Source of the DNA: Cyclostephanos tholiformis
Lineage: Eukaryota > Bacillariophyta > Thalassiosirophyceae > Thalassiosirales > Thalassiosiraceae
Length of the DNA stretch: 10,858 bases
Direction of reading: 5' to 3'
NCBI GenBank assembly: GCA_036939975.1
Contig: JALLPB010001180.1
Coordinates: 1 to 10,858, forward strand
In this document: in pieces, positions 1 to 7,632 of the stretch
Position numbering within the stretch: position 1 is the stretch's first letter
Layout of the letters: every line of letters starts with the position of its first letter
Program-made: the position numbers and the translations under genes
Notes under the pieces: model-generated
Told to the model about the DNA's origin: nothing
Database searches by the model: none
What the model saw: only the letters and a program-made list of their open reading frames with translations

Positions 1-118
1 TATTGTAAGGCCCATTACCGGTAATTGAAATTTGCGCGTATGGTTACCAACATATTATATTAGCTGCGACAGATCGTATTATTAGAGAGTATAGTATTTT
101 TCAAAGTAACTGATCACG
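1..118 (+). promoter_or_regulatory. 5' flank of CSN6
   Basis: AT-rich sequence directly upstream of the CSN6 start codon, with no coding signal. A perfect 12-bp palindrome (ATTACCGGTAAT, 14-25) lies about 94 bp before the ATG. It could be a factor-binding site, but nothing else supports that. No clear TATA box or initiator can be assigned. Confidence 0.35.
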
Positions 119-1785
119 ATGGACATCGACTCGTCGCCCCCCCACCCGCAACCGACGTCGTCGTCGTCGTCGACGACGAGCGGGGATGCCGCGTCATCGT
201 CCCCCCCTTCTCCTCCGCCTAGCATCATCAAGATCCACCCCCTCGCCATCATCGGCATATCCGACCATCACACGCGGGTCGTTATGGGCGGATCGGCATT
301 GCCCAGATCGTCGCCCGTGGTGGGATTGCTCTTTGGATTGTCGTCGTCGTCGTCGTCGTCGGGTGGTGAGTTTTCCTTGTCAAGTTATATCATCTTAGTC
401 TCTTTATTGATATTAGCATTATCATTATTTTTACATCGTTCTCCCCCACCTTCGTATTCGTGTCTTCCACCTTTTGCATCTCCTTCTTTTCTTTCCCTTT
501 TTTTTCATCGGGGACAACGACCACGACAACAAACGCAGGGAGGGAGGTCCGCGTCATCGACGCTGAGGAGATGGAATACCCCCCCGCCGTCTCCCCCCGC
601 GCTCGTTTCGATGACGATGTCGGGATTTTTCGACGTCACCGCGCCGCGATACGGAAGAGGATCGAGCTCCATCGCAAGGTATTCCCCAATCACGCGGTCG
701 TGGGATGGTACCGCGTGGGCCGTGACGCCAATGGAGGAGCGTCGACGGCGGCGGGGGGGGGGACGATATTGCCCACGGAGGAGGACCTGCACATGACCCG
801 AACGGAGATATGGCGCTACTGCGGCGGCGGCGACGTTGTCGAGGACGATGACGACGACGGGGGGGGGAAAAGGGTCGCCGATGGGAACGGCCCGATTTTC
901 CTCCTGATGGACGCGTCCGGAACGAGTAACGATCGATTCGCAGGCGCCGATGGTAGTAGGCGCACGTCATTGTCTTACGTCGGAAACGAGGCGTCGGAGG
1001 AGATGGATATGGACGAGGAGTTACCGTTGACGGTCTACGAGACGTTATCGTACTCGTCATCGGATCCGAGCGACGGGGATGGGATGGCGTTCGTTAACTC
1101 CGACTTCGAGCTAGAAACGCACGAGCCGGAGAGGATAGCCGTGGAGAGGGTGTTCCGCACGCGCCCATCGGGGAGGGGGGAGACGAATGCGGATGCAATG
1201 GGGGGTAGGTCCGGGGGGGAGGATGATGCGACCGCGACCGGCGACGGAGGTCCCGGCGGTCGGAAGACCGGGAAGAAGAATAAGAAGGAGGTAAACGAGG
1301 GACGGAAGGGACGAGGATTCGGACGACAATCGTCGATGGGATCATCGAAATCGTTAAGCGGCGGCGGCGGCGGCACGCCGCGCTTCGTCAGGGGACCGAC
1401 AGACCTCGACGAGCATCTCGATTCGCTCGAATCGAGCGTGCGTGCCATTAACCTTCGCATTAGCGTCCTGTGCGAATACCTCGCTAAGGTGGAGCGGGGG
1501 GAGGTCGATGCCGACGCTGCCCTACTGCGCTCGATCGACGGGTTGGTGATTCAGCTCCCGTTGGTCCTTGCATCGTTGGAGGACGAGCGGGCATCGTCCA
1601 CGACTGACTCCGATGCAGAGAGGACGCCGCTGCGCGAGATCGAGAACGAGTACGGCGACGCGATGCTCCTTACTTACCTCGCCGCCGTCACCAAGACGGC
1701 AAGGGCGGTGCACGTGTACTCCGAGAAGTTTCGAATTGCGTGCGAGGGCGGGAAGGGCGATCCACATCGTAGGCCTCACTATTAG
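119..1785 (+). CDS. CSN6: COP9 signalosome subunit 6 (MPN-minus protein), two exons
   Basis: Spliced product of 497 residues: exon 1 at 119-365, intron 366-538, exon 2 at 539-1785. CSN6 is a structural MPN-domain subunit of the COP9 signalosome, which removes NEDD8 from cullins and so controls ubiquitin ligases in cytosol and nucleus. The MPN domain begins with IIKIHPLAIIGISDHHTRV (36-54). Splicing joins VVGLLFGL to REVRVIDAEEM exactly as the family hairpin requires. VVGWYRVG (136-143) lacks the histidines of a JAMM metal site, as expected for CSN6 rather than CSN5. LPLTVYETL (244-252) and FELETHEPERIAVERVF (272-288) resemble plant CSN6 more than proteasomal Rpn8 or eIF3f. The C-terminal helical bundle starts near 370 (DLDEHLDSLESSVRAI) and includes LLTYLAAVTKTAR. 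Family members are usually 310-330 residues. The excess is a Ser/Pro-rich N-terminus, an acidic insert (about 176-241) and a Gly/Lys-rich linker (about 294-368). Identification comes from motifs recalled, not a search. Confidence 0.88.
341..361 (+). repeat. (TCG)7 microsatellite coding poly-Ser in CSN6
   Basis: Seven TCG units lie just before the CSN6 splice donor and encode a seven-serine run (residues 75-81). The run sits in the loop between two MPN strands. A second, interrupted TCG run at about 158-173 encodes serines near the N-terminus. Both are likely length-variable between alleles. Confidence 0.8.
366..538 (+). other. Intron of CSN6
   Basis: The donor is G|GTGAGT at 366 and the acceptor is ACGCAG| at 538, preceded by a pyrimidine-rich stretch (about 475-508). 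It is a phase 1 intron. Removing these 173 bp restores one frame across the conserved MPN hairpin. Reading through instead gives unrelated low-complexity sequence. Confidence 0.85.
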
Positions 1786-2026
1786 AAAATGTGTATTTCT
1801 CAATCTAATGGGAACGCCCTAAAGACAAAATAGTTATTAGTTAATTTTACACGCCGATCCATGTCCTAGTTGGTGCTTTGGTTCGGATCCTCGTGACTGC
1901 ATGCTATTGGAAGGAGAGGAAGCCACTTCAACCGTGTATCAGCAGGAGCAAATATTCCAAATCTTTGGGAGGGCTGAAACATTGGTTCGCCTATGGAGGG
2001 AATGGCCTTGTGAAGCAATAACAACA
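1786..2026. other. Convergent 3' spacer
   Basis: About 240 bp between the stop codons of CSN6 (plus strand) and NME7 (minus strand). It must hold both 3' untranslated regions and polyadenylation sites. No defined signal, RNA gene or further exon could be recognised. Confidence 0.5.
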
Positions 2027-3203
2027 TTAGGTAAAGTTACCGAGGATTTTGAAAAAATACTCGCACTCGATGACGCCATCTTTGGGGAGATCCGTGCAGT
2101 GAATGGCACTCCTTACCCGATCTCGGCCGAAGATCGCTCGGATAGTGTCGGGGTAAAGTTCCTTGGCTATTGCAGTGGTGGGGAATCACGCATCAGGGAT
2201 GGCAACTTACGACGGATGCTTCCTCATTTGTAGCATTTAACTCACCCATATTGACATCCCAGGGACCGGCATGGGCGCGAAATGACTCGACGATTTTCTC
2301 CTGTTGATCAAGCGCATCACAACCCCCTGACTCTATGAGTCGAACCTCCAGTGCTACCACCGATCCAGAACACATTTCGTCCAACATCTCTCGGTACTCC
2401 GGCACGACACCTTCGTACACCTCTAGGAATTTGGCGGCCGCAGCCCTTTTGAGACGAAACGTGGCGGCGGCCGATATTACGAATCCCCGAGAAGTTATTT
2501 CCCTCAGAATGGAACCAACTATCCTCTCCCTGACCGCGTGCGGCCTAATTACGCAGCAAGTGCATTCGTCAAGTGTTGCAGACGTCCGTGACTGTCTCGA
2601 CATGAAAAACTTGGTGTACATCATGGCTTCATCCAGATTACTCGGGCAGAAGAGCCCACGGTCCACAAGCGATGACGATTTTACTACATCGTGCACTGCG
2701 ACGACGGAGTTATATCCTCTGAAAGTCATGACCGCCAGTGGTTCGGGACGTAATAGCTCGTCGGGATCCACGCGAAGTAGGTCAGCGGCAGCGTAGGCAT
2801 CTTCGACATCTCGAAGGCGCATCGATTTCAGATCGACCAGTGTGAATCCCGCAAGCTCGATTAGTGACATTGCATCCCCAATCGACTCGTAAATGGCCGG
2901 CGACAACACGCAAATCGTCATTTCGTTTACCGACTCGAGCAGCGATCGAGTTGTCTCGTCGGCGTATTCGATCACCTTGAGGTCCCTCGAGAGAAGTAAG
3001 ATTTTCGCCCCTATGAAGAAGTCGGACTCTCTCAGGGATGGAGGGAGCTTCGTCTTTCGGAGGAAGATTCTCTTGGTTTGGATGTCCTTCATTTCGACCT
3101 CGTCAGTACTGAGGTGGTACTTCAGGAGGTACTTCTTGACGATTTGGGGATGAGGGTCGAACCACTCCGCGACAAACGATAGGACTCGCTCGTTGCACTC
3201 CAT
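2027..3203 (-). CDS. NME7: NME7-like protein: DM10 domain plus two nucleoside diphosphate kinase domains, two exons
   Basis: Spliced product of 365 residues: exon 1 at 3203-2246, intron 2245-2167, exon 2 at 2166-2027. NME7 is known as a microtubule inner protein of flagellar axonemes and a partner of the gamma-tubulin ring complex. The DM10 domain spans about 5-90 (FVAEWFDP, then FFIGAKILLLSRDLKVIEYA). NDPK domain 1 (about 93-200) is degenerate: KPDA has become SPAI (101-104), the region before the active site is about 20 residues short, and the catalytic His is replaced in GLFCPSN (183-189). NDPK domain 2 (about 213-362) keeps CCVIRPHAV (216-224) and the catalytic His342 in AIHCTD, but its Asn equivalent is Ser339 and the usual Lys is Arg220. 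Domain order and total length match the family (human about 376). Splicing rebuilds the C-terminus ending CEYFFKIL, without which domain 2 would lose its active site. Kinase activity is doubtful; a structural role is more likely. Confidence 0.9.
2167..2245 (-). other. Intron of the NME7-like gene
   Basis: The donor is ATGG|GTGAGT at 2245 and the acceptor is TGCAATAG| at 2167. It is a 79-bp, phase 1 intron. The split codon becomes Ala320 and the join gives NMAKELYPDTIRAIFG, matching the family. Without splicing, translation ends within 14 codons and the catalytic His is lost. Confidence 0.88.
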
Positions 3204-3331
3204 GATATAAGCTTAGACCATATCAATTCTGCAAAGAGTTCAGCATGTGGAAAGATGAAGAATAAGTATTTAGAAACCTATTTCTCCATAAAATAGTTTT
3301 AAATATATTAATTTTTAAAGTCACCACATTC

Positions 3332-4426
3332 TCACCTCTTTCTTCCTTCTTGCACAAGGGGCGGGGGAGAAGGTTCGCTCGAAGGTGCAACTGCGTTCAA
3401 AACTCCGTCGGATGCTTCTGGCATCTCAACATTTTTTGACTTCTCAAGTGTTGACCCGAGAACTATTGTTAATATGACCACCACAAACGCAATCGCAGCG
3501 CAGAGTATCAGCTGAATGCGGCGTTGTTTCCACCATGGCTGAGGCTGGGTAGCAAAATTGACCTCTTCTGGTTCTCGTTCCGTCGCTAAATCAGCTGCTT
3601 GTACACGAAGGGTTGAATCACAGCTGTGATCATGATTGACGGAATCATGCGAGGGATCGTCACTCCCTTGATTTCTTTTGTGGTCGACGATCAAAAAGTC
3701 TCGCCTCAAATGTGGAGTCGTGGATTGACACTTGGCTCGTTCATCTTCAATCTTCACTGGTGGCGGGACAACACCAGGGGAGTCTCCCTCTTTGCTTTCG
3801 GCGCCGTCTGCGATCCTCTCTGATATGTAGGGCACGGTGGGGGGGGCATCCTCATCGGCAAGGGTGGCGGTCTCCACCACAATCGCCGGTTCTACTTCGA
3901 AAATAGTTTTTGATGGAGTTGGCGCTCTGTTAAATGGACGAAGGGGTGGCTCCTCATCGTCATCAATGACTTCCAACATAATACCAATTGATTCCGATGC
4001 TGATGCAGCTGCAGTGGACGTTACTGCCATGAGTTGAGAAGTAATGGTCGATGAAGTTTTCTCGGGGTGACTGCTAGATTGACCTGACTGACTCCTGGAT
4101 TCGTTGACTGGTGAATCGCTGCTAGCGGTATTAGTAAGAGATGATTGGACCGAGGAGACCATGCCTCCTTCGATGTTGTAAAGAAGAGGTGGCTCCTCAT
4201 CGTCATCAATCACTTCCAAATTACCAATTGATGCTGATGCAGCCGCAGTGGACGTTACTGCCATGAGTTGAGAAGTAGTGGTTGATGAAGTTTTCTCCGA
4301 GTGACTGCTAGATTGACCTGACTGACTGCTGGATTGGCTGACTGTTGAATCGCTGCTAATGGTATTAGTAATGGACGAATTGACAGAGACGACCATGTCT
4401 CCTTCAATGTTGTTGTCATCTGTCAT
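3332..4426 (-). CDS. Truncated paralogue of the membrane-anchored solute-binding protein (tail and helix only)
   Basis: The product is 364 residues with no recognised enzyme domain. It is clearly related to the N-terminal third of the gene at 7633-10384. Shared blocks in the same order are an IEGDM-type start, an acidic DDDEEPP segment, PSKTIFEVEPAIVVETATL (171-189), VVPPPVKIEDE (219-229), PWWKQRRIQLIL (298-309) and a membrane helix (about 304-326). It stops at PPPLVQEGRKR, aligning with the intact protein at PPTLVQIREEG, just before the binding domain. The tail is rich in Ser/Thr/Gln and contains two copies of an 80-residue unit (about 5-81 and 84-162). The stop overlaps a good splice donor (AAAGAG|GTGAGA, GT at 3335). 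Joining to TTTGCAG| at 3229 would add only IDMV before a stop. Read as an expressed membrane protein without a sensor domain, or as a truncated gene on the way out. The open frame of 364 codons despite the duplication argues for recent origin or retained function. Confidence 0.65.
   Translation of the reverse strand: MTDDNNIEGDMVVSVNSSITNTISSDSTVSQSSSQSGQSSSHSEKTSSTTTSQLMAVTSTAAASASIGNLEVIDDDEEPPLLYNIEGGMVSSVQSSLTNTASSDSPVNESRSQSGQSSSHPEKTSSTITSQLMAVTSTAAASASESIGIMLEVIDDDEEPPLRPFNRAPTPSKTIFEVEPAIVVETATLADEDAPPTVPYISERIADGAESKEGDSPGVVPPPVKIEDERAKCQSTTPHLRRDFLIVDHKRNQGSDDPSHDSVNHDHSCDSTLRVQAADLATEREPEEVNFATQPQPWWKQRRIQLILCAAIAFVVVILTIVLGSTLEKSKNVEMPEASDGVLNAVAPSSEPSPPPLVQEGRKR
3945..4423 (-). 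repeat. Tandem duplication, period 243 bp, inside the truncated paralogue
   Basis: Two adjacent copies, about 3945-4187 and about 4188-4423, share long nearly identical stretches, for example GGTGGCTCCTCATCGTCATC at both left ends and the segment around GTGGACGTTACTGCCATGAG. The offset of 243 bp is 81 codons, so the frame is kept. The copies differ by scattered substitutions and a small in-frame indel (ASASESIGIMLEV against ASASIGNLEV). This indicates a fairly recent in-frame duplication of the N-terminal tail. Confidence 0.9.
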
Positions 4427-5020
4427 TTGTGTTTAGGATTTGTGTTTCACATGGCAGTTTAATGCCTCTATTTTTTTAATGCACTTCGTTGTAATTCAGT
4501 AGGAGTAGCATTTTTTTGAGGCCGAGCCTTCTCTCTTCATAATATCATTCTCTCAGGAGGCAACATAAACTCTATTCTCTCTGGATTATACGATTATGTT
4601 AATAACTAGTAGGTATTATGTTAAAAGAATGGAGAAATCTTGATAGAAAATAGTCGTATAAGACAGATCAAAAAGAAAAGAAATTATTTTATGTTGACTG
4701 AAACAGATTCGTTATTGGGGTGGCAACACCCTGGAGAAAGGGAAAATATATTTTGAGTGTTTGAAACACAATTTTAACAGTTTGCTGTCGTATCAATCAT
4801 ACGATATTAATCTCTTTATCTCTCATTTAAATCTACCTAAATATATCTGCTTTAATTCAATAAGTAAAGTACTCTTTCATTTTAATAAACATTTCGTATT
4901 ATATTCAATAGGGACAGTAGAGAATAGATTGTTTAGTAGCCATTATCCCTAAACATTCTAAAAACCCTGATTGAAACAAGACCATAAAATATTTATAAGG
5001 TTCAACCTGTCTGTCAGTGA
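4427..5020. other. AT-rich intergenic sequence
   Basis: This stretch holds the 5' flank of the minus-strand gene ending at 4426, followed by strongly AT-rich sequence. No reading frame, tRNA, repeat array or mobile-element terminus could be recognised. A 63-codon plus-strand frame at 4761-4952 is rich in AT-driven residues (Asn, Phe, Leu, Ser, Tyr) and has no family resemblance, so it is not called. Confidence 0.5.
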
Positions 5021-5535
5021 CGTGATGATCTCCCACAGAACAAGACCCAGCTCCACAATATTGTACCCATCAGAGATATCGCAAAATACTCAAACAGCCC
5101 CTGGAAACCCCAGGAGCTCCCGCCCCACCCCCAGCTCATTTCTCTGAAGAGCGAAAACAAGAAATGGAAAGCAAAACTTGCGACAGATTCTTCCCATAGC
5201 CGGAAAATGTTGCAGCCCTACTACTATTAAATAATTAGATATCTTGACTGAGGTTTCTGCAAATGTGGGATGGCATTAAGCAATTCAACAGTATTGATCT
5301 GGTCGTCGGGATAAACCTCGGTAAGAGTTTTGCAACGGTTACAGGTTACAGTAGAGACCACGCCAATGTGTTCGAGTCATTGGCAAAAAGGATCCAGCAA
5401 AGTTCCCAACAGGAAGCGCTGTTCATTCCTTGACAGTCTTCACGAAAAATAATCAGAAGGAACACCCACTGCCCATCCCAGACGAGCCCATTCAAAGCAA
5501 GGCCAGTCCAAATCCAACAGAATTTTGACATGAGA
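5021..5535 (+). pseudogene. Unidentified coding-like fragments, probably a decayed gene
   Basis: Three short plus-strand stretches look protein-like but do not join cleanly. At 5021-5230 there are 69 open codons without an early Met (contains VPIRDIAKYSNSPWKPQELP and LKSENKKWKAKLA). At 5263-5433 there are 56 codons starting MWDGIKQFNSIDLVVGINLG. From about 5424 to 5527 another frame continues (TVFTKNNQKEHPLPIPDEP). Base composition is less AT-rich than the sequence to the left. They could be the front of the kinase pseudogene that follows, or remains of a separate gene. I recognise no family and the strand is inferred only from how protein-like the text reads. Confidence 0.3.
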
Positions 5536-5543
5536 GATTTTTA

Positions 5544-6491
5544 ATGGATAAGAGAAGACATCGCCATCGTTCACGAGATGTTCCACGGCTTAAAGAAATT
5601 AACAAGATTTCAACCCAAGAGACCGAGAATGAATATTGTGACCGCTGGAACACAGGACTGTCCCATTCAGCGCCATTCTACCGAAAATGCAATTTGAGGG
5701 TATATTTGTTTGGGAGACATGAGTTGTCCCCAGCAGCACCAACGTAAGGTGGTACTTCGTATGAAGTGTTTATGTTCACAAATCCAAACAGACGTCGATC
5801 AGCTCATCATCGGCTTTAAGTATTTGGTCAACGAAACTACTATGCATGCCTCCCACGACTATCCTAATATTACCAACAAGATTCATGGTGGGGACGGGGG
5901 ATGTGATTCAAAGTCCTCTCTTTCATTCGTTGGAAGAGCCAGTGTGCCAAGACGAAGGGACCCCCTTCGCTGGCTCAACTCAGCACAGCAAAAGTAATCG
6001 CCGATGCTGTATCTTTCCTACACTCAAAGAGTATCTTATTTCCTGACCTCAAGGCTGTTAATGTGGCTTTGACTCGACCTGTGTGTTAAAAATTGGATTT
6101 ATGATTCGATTCCTCCGAAGGGTTAATATACTTGCAATGGCGGCAGAGGTTGGATTGGAAATGGGAAACAGCTTCCCCTCTGATGTTTGTTCAGTTGGAG
6201 TCCTTCTTTGGGAGATATATGAGCTTGAAAGTCCGTTTGAAAATGTCGAATCCGAGGGGATGAATTCCAAAAGGTTGTCATTAGGAAGGGAGCACGGCCC
6301 ATATTGAACAAACACTTGCCGAAATATTTTGTGTGACATCATTTACTGAAGAGAGGCCAGAAATGTGGGACGTCAAGACCAGACTATTGGCGCCTTCGAA
6401 AGATGCGTCCATGCGGCTAGACAACGATAGCCAAACAAGCATGAGGAAGAGCTTGGTATTCCAACCGGTATTCCAAAGAGTTACGGGATAA
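5544..6491 (+). pseudogene. Protein kinase pseudogene (Ser/Thr-type, diatom-like)
   Basis: Kinase subdomains appear in order but scattered over all three plus frames. Frame from 5544: possible start MDKRRHRHRSRDV, then SAPFYRKCNLRVYLFGRHEL. From about 5745: LRMKCL (beta-3 lysine strand), then DYPNITNKIHG at about 5856-5888, equivalent to HPNI. From about 5979: KVIADAVSFLHSKSI and FPDLKAVNV in place of HRDLKPxN, ending in a stop at 6087-6089. From about 6090: LKIGFMIRFLRR where DFG should be, MAAEVGLEM (APE region), then DVCSVGVLLWEIYELESPFE (subdomain IX). From about 6265: KGARPILNKHLPK. From 6321: TEERPEMWDVKTRLL (subdomain XI). The glycine loop is absent, and the catalytic Asp loop, DFG and APE are all altered. 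At least five frame changes and a stop make function as a kinase implausible. No poly-A tail or target-site repeat was seen that would mark it as retrotransposed. Confidence 0.78.
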
Positions 6492-6662
6492 AACAAGAGT
6501 GGCGTGCAGTTTCTATGCTCCGCGTTGGAGATGATGAAAGAGACCACCCTACTAGGTCTTCATTGTCATCGTTGACGGCCTCGACATTCATTGGTCGGTG
6601 GTATTGTTGCTGCATCCTCCTGAGTCAAGGATCGTCGCGGCGGTCGACGACGACACCGCCGG

Positions 6663-6974
6663 TCATCGATTGAAATCGTCGTTCATCGTCATGACTCCTC
6701 CCGACACCGATTCGAACTCGAACCTGTGGCCCACCGCCCTCGAAGGCATGATCGACGTCCCCGACGCCATCGACATATACTCGCCGGAGGGCCTGCTATT
6801 CCTGTCGCCCGTCCTCCTAAATAACTCGACGACGCCGCTTTCGGTCATTGCAGTTCCTGTTCCTCCCTGGCTGGCGATATTCTCGGAGGCACAAATGTGT
6901 CCCACCATGATAACGTCATCTCCAACACGGCCCTCTAATGGGACATCGTCGGTCTCGCCAATGCTGCTGACGTC
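6663..6974 (-). pseudogene. Unidentified coding-like minus-strand fragment
   Basis: An open stretch of 103 codons with a strong purine-any-pyrimidine codon pattern. It includes GDDVIMVGHICASENIASQG and GEYMSMASGTSIMPSRAVGH, and ends NDDFNR followed by a stop. A Met lies at 6908, but the open frame extends 22 codons further upstream to a TGA at 6975-6977, so a start outside is possible only with splicing. I do not recognise the protein. The opposite strand is also open over much of the same stretch, so strand choice is uncertain. Confidence 0.25.
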
Positions 6975-6976
6975 TC

Positions 6977-7267
6977 ATGCGCGTCAGGCCACGTAGGTGG
7001 CGGCATAGCTTCGGTATTCGCGATGCGGGATGGCGCGAGGATGGATACACACAATCGTTCGGGCCCGAAAGTGACGACAAGCGTAAGCGCGACCACGTGA
7101 GGGATGTTGTATTGGAATTGGCTGAAAAGTACTGGCCGGACGGGAAATTATTGAGGGAGGTGGTATACATTGACCCGAAGGAGTGAGAGGTGCGAGGAGG
7201 GATCAAGGACGTCATTGCGATCGTGGCCGCACCCGCCCGATCCGGAGAATACTGGCGCCATACATAA
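6977..7267 (+). pseudogene. Unidentified coding-like plus-strand fragment with one in-frame stop
   Basis: The frame runs 69 codons from an ATG at 6977 to a TGA at 7184-7186, with a charged, ordinary-looking segment (DHVRDVVLELAEKYWPDGKL, REVVYIDPKE). After the stop, the same frame continues 26 codons (EVRGGIKDVIAIVAAPARSG) to a TAA at 7265-7267. The text on both sides looks like one protein, so the TGA may be a nonsense mutation. The sequence at the stop (GA|GTGAGAGG) could also be a splice donor, but no matching acceptor is obvious. The family is unknown. Confidence 0.3.
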
Positions 7268-7632
7268 TGCTCTTAGTTTGCGTTGTTTGACATCTCCCCT
7301 CCGATGAATCAATGTCGGGTTACCTTTTCTGGAGAGACGACCTTTTGGTAACCGTAGTAGATTTTAGATAGATTGTTATTAACCGAAGACCGCAGCATCA
7401 ACCTAGATAAGACACTAATATATATATATATGTATATTTCTCATTCGCAATTGGACATACCGACCCAAATCCAAAGTTATTAAAGTGTTTGTCATCGGAG
7501 GCTCATTACTTGTCATAATTCTTGCCCTTCCAAGGTCCTTCAATGACCAATTTGTACATCCCATAAAAATAACATAAATTTACTAATTCTAAAATACAAT
7601 GTCTTCCTGTGGGATTCATGCGATGCATTCAA
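7268..7632. other. AT-rich 3' spacer of the solute-binding-domain gene
   Basis: No gene was seen. The stretch contains an (AT)7 microsatellite at 7418-7431 and otherwise unremarkable AT-rich sequence. It should include the 3' untranslated region of the minus-strand gene ending at 7633. Confidence 0.5.
7418..7431. repeat. (AT)7 microsatellite
   Basis: Seven uninterrupted AT units followed by GTATA, in an intergenic spacer. Probably length-variable, with no functional claim. Confidence 0.8.

Larger units (their letters stand above)
6492..7267. other. Block of higher GC with broken coding-like frames on both strands
   Basis: Composition rises sharply from about 6550 compared with the flanks, and resembles that of the GC-rich genes at the two ends of the window. 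Several frames read like protein. On plus, 6598-6996 (132 codons) is open but hydrophobic and unfamiliar. Another plus frame reads LAGDILGGTNVSHHDNVISN near 6867-6926, meets one stop, and resumes WDIVGLANAADV. On minus, 6663-6974 is open, and on plus 6977-7267 is open but for one TGA. No single gene model covers the block, and no family was recognised. It is most likely one or two decayed genes. Confidence 0.4.

Noticed and set aside
1035..1460. Minus-strand frame of 141 codons
   Set aside because: It is opposite the CSN6 linker and is low-complexity Pro/Ser sequence generated by the GC-rich coding strand.
1901..2233. Plus-strand 110-codon reading frame
   Set aside because: It lies opposite NME7 exon 2 and the intron, whose minus-strand translation matches the family.
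3203..3335. Fusion of the truncated paralogue to NME7 through a donor at 3335
   Set aside because: The best acceptor (3229) leads to a stop after four residues, and a later AG reads NME7 out of frame. The two are separate genes on the same strand.
5263..5433. Hsp70/actin-like ATPase start (VVGINLGKSFATV)
   Set aside because: It resembles only the first phosphate loop (IDLGTT-like), and the invariant Asp and Thr positions do not match. No further ATPase motifs follow before the stop.
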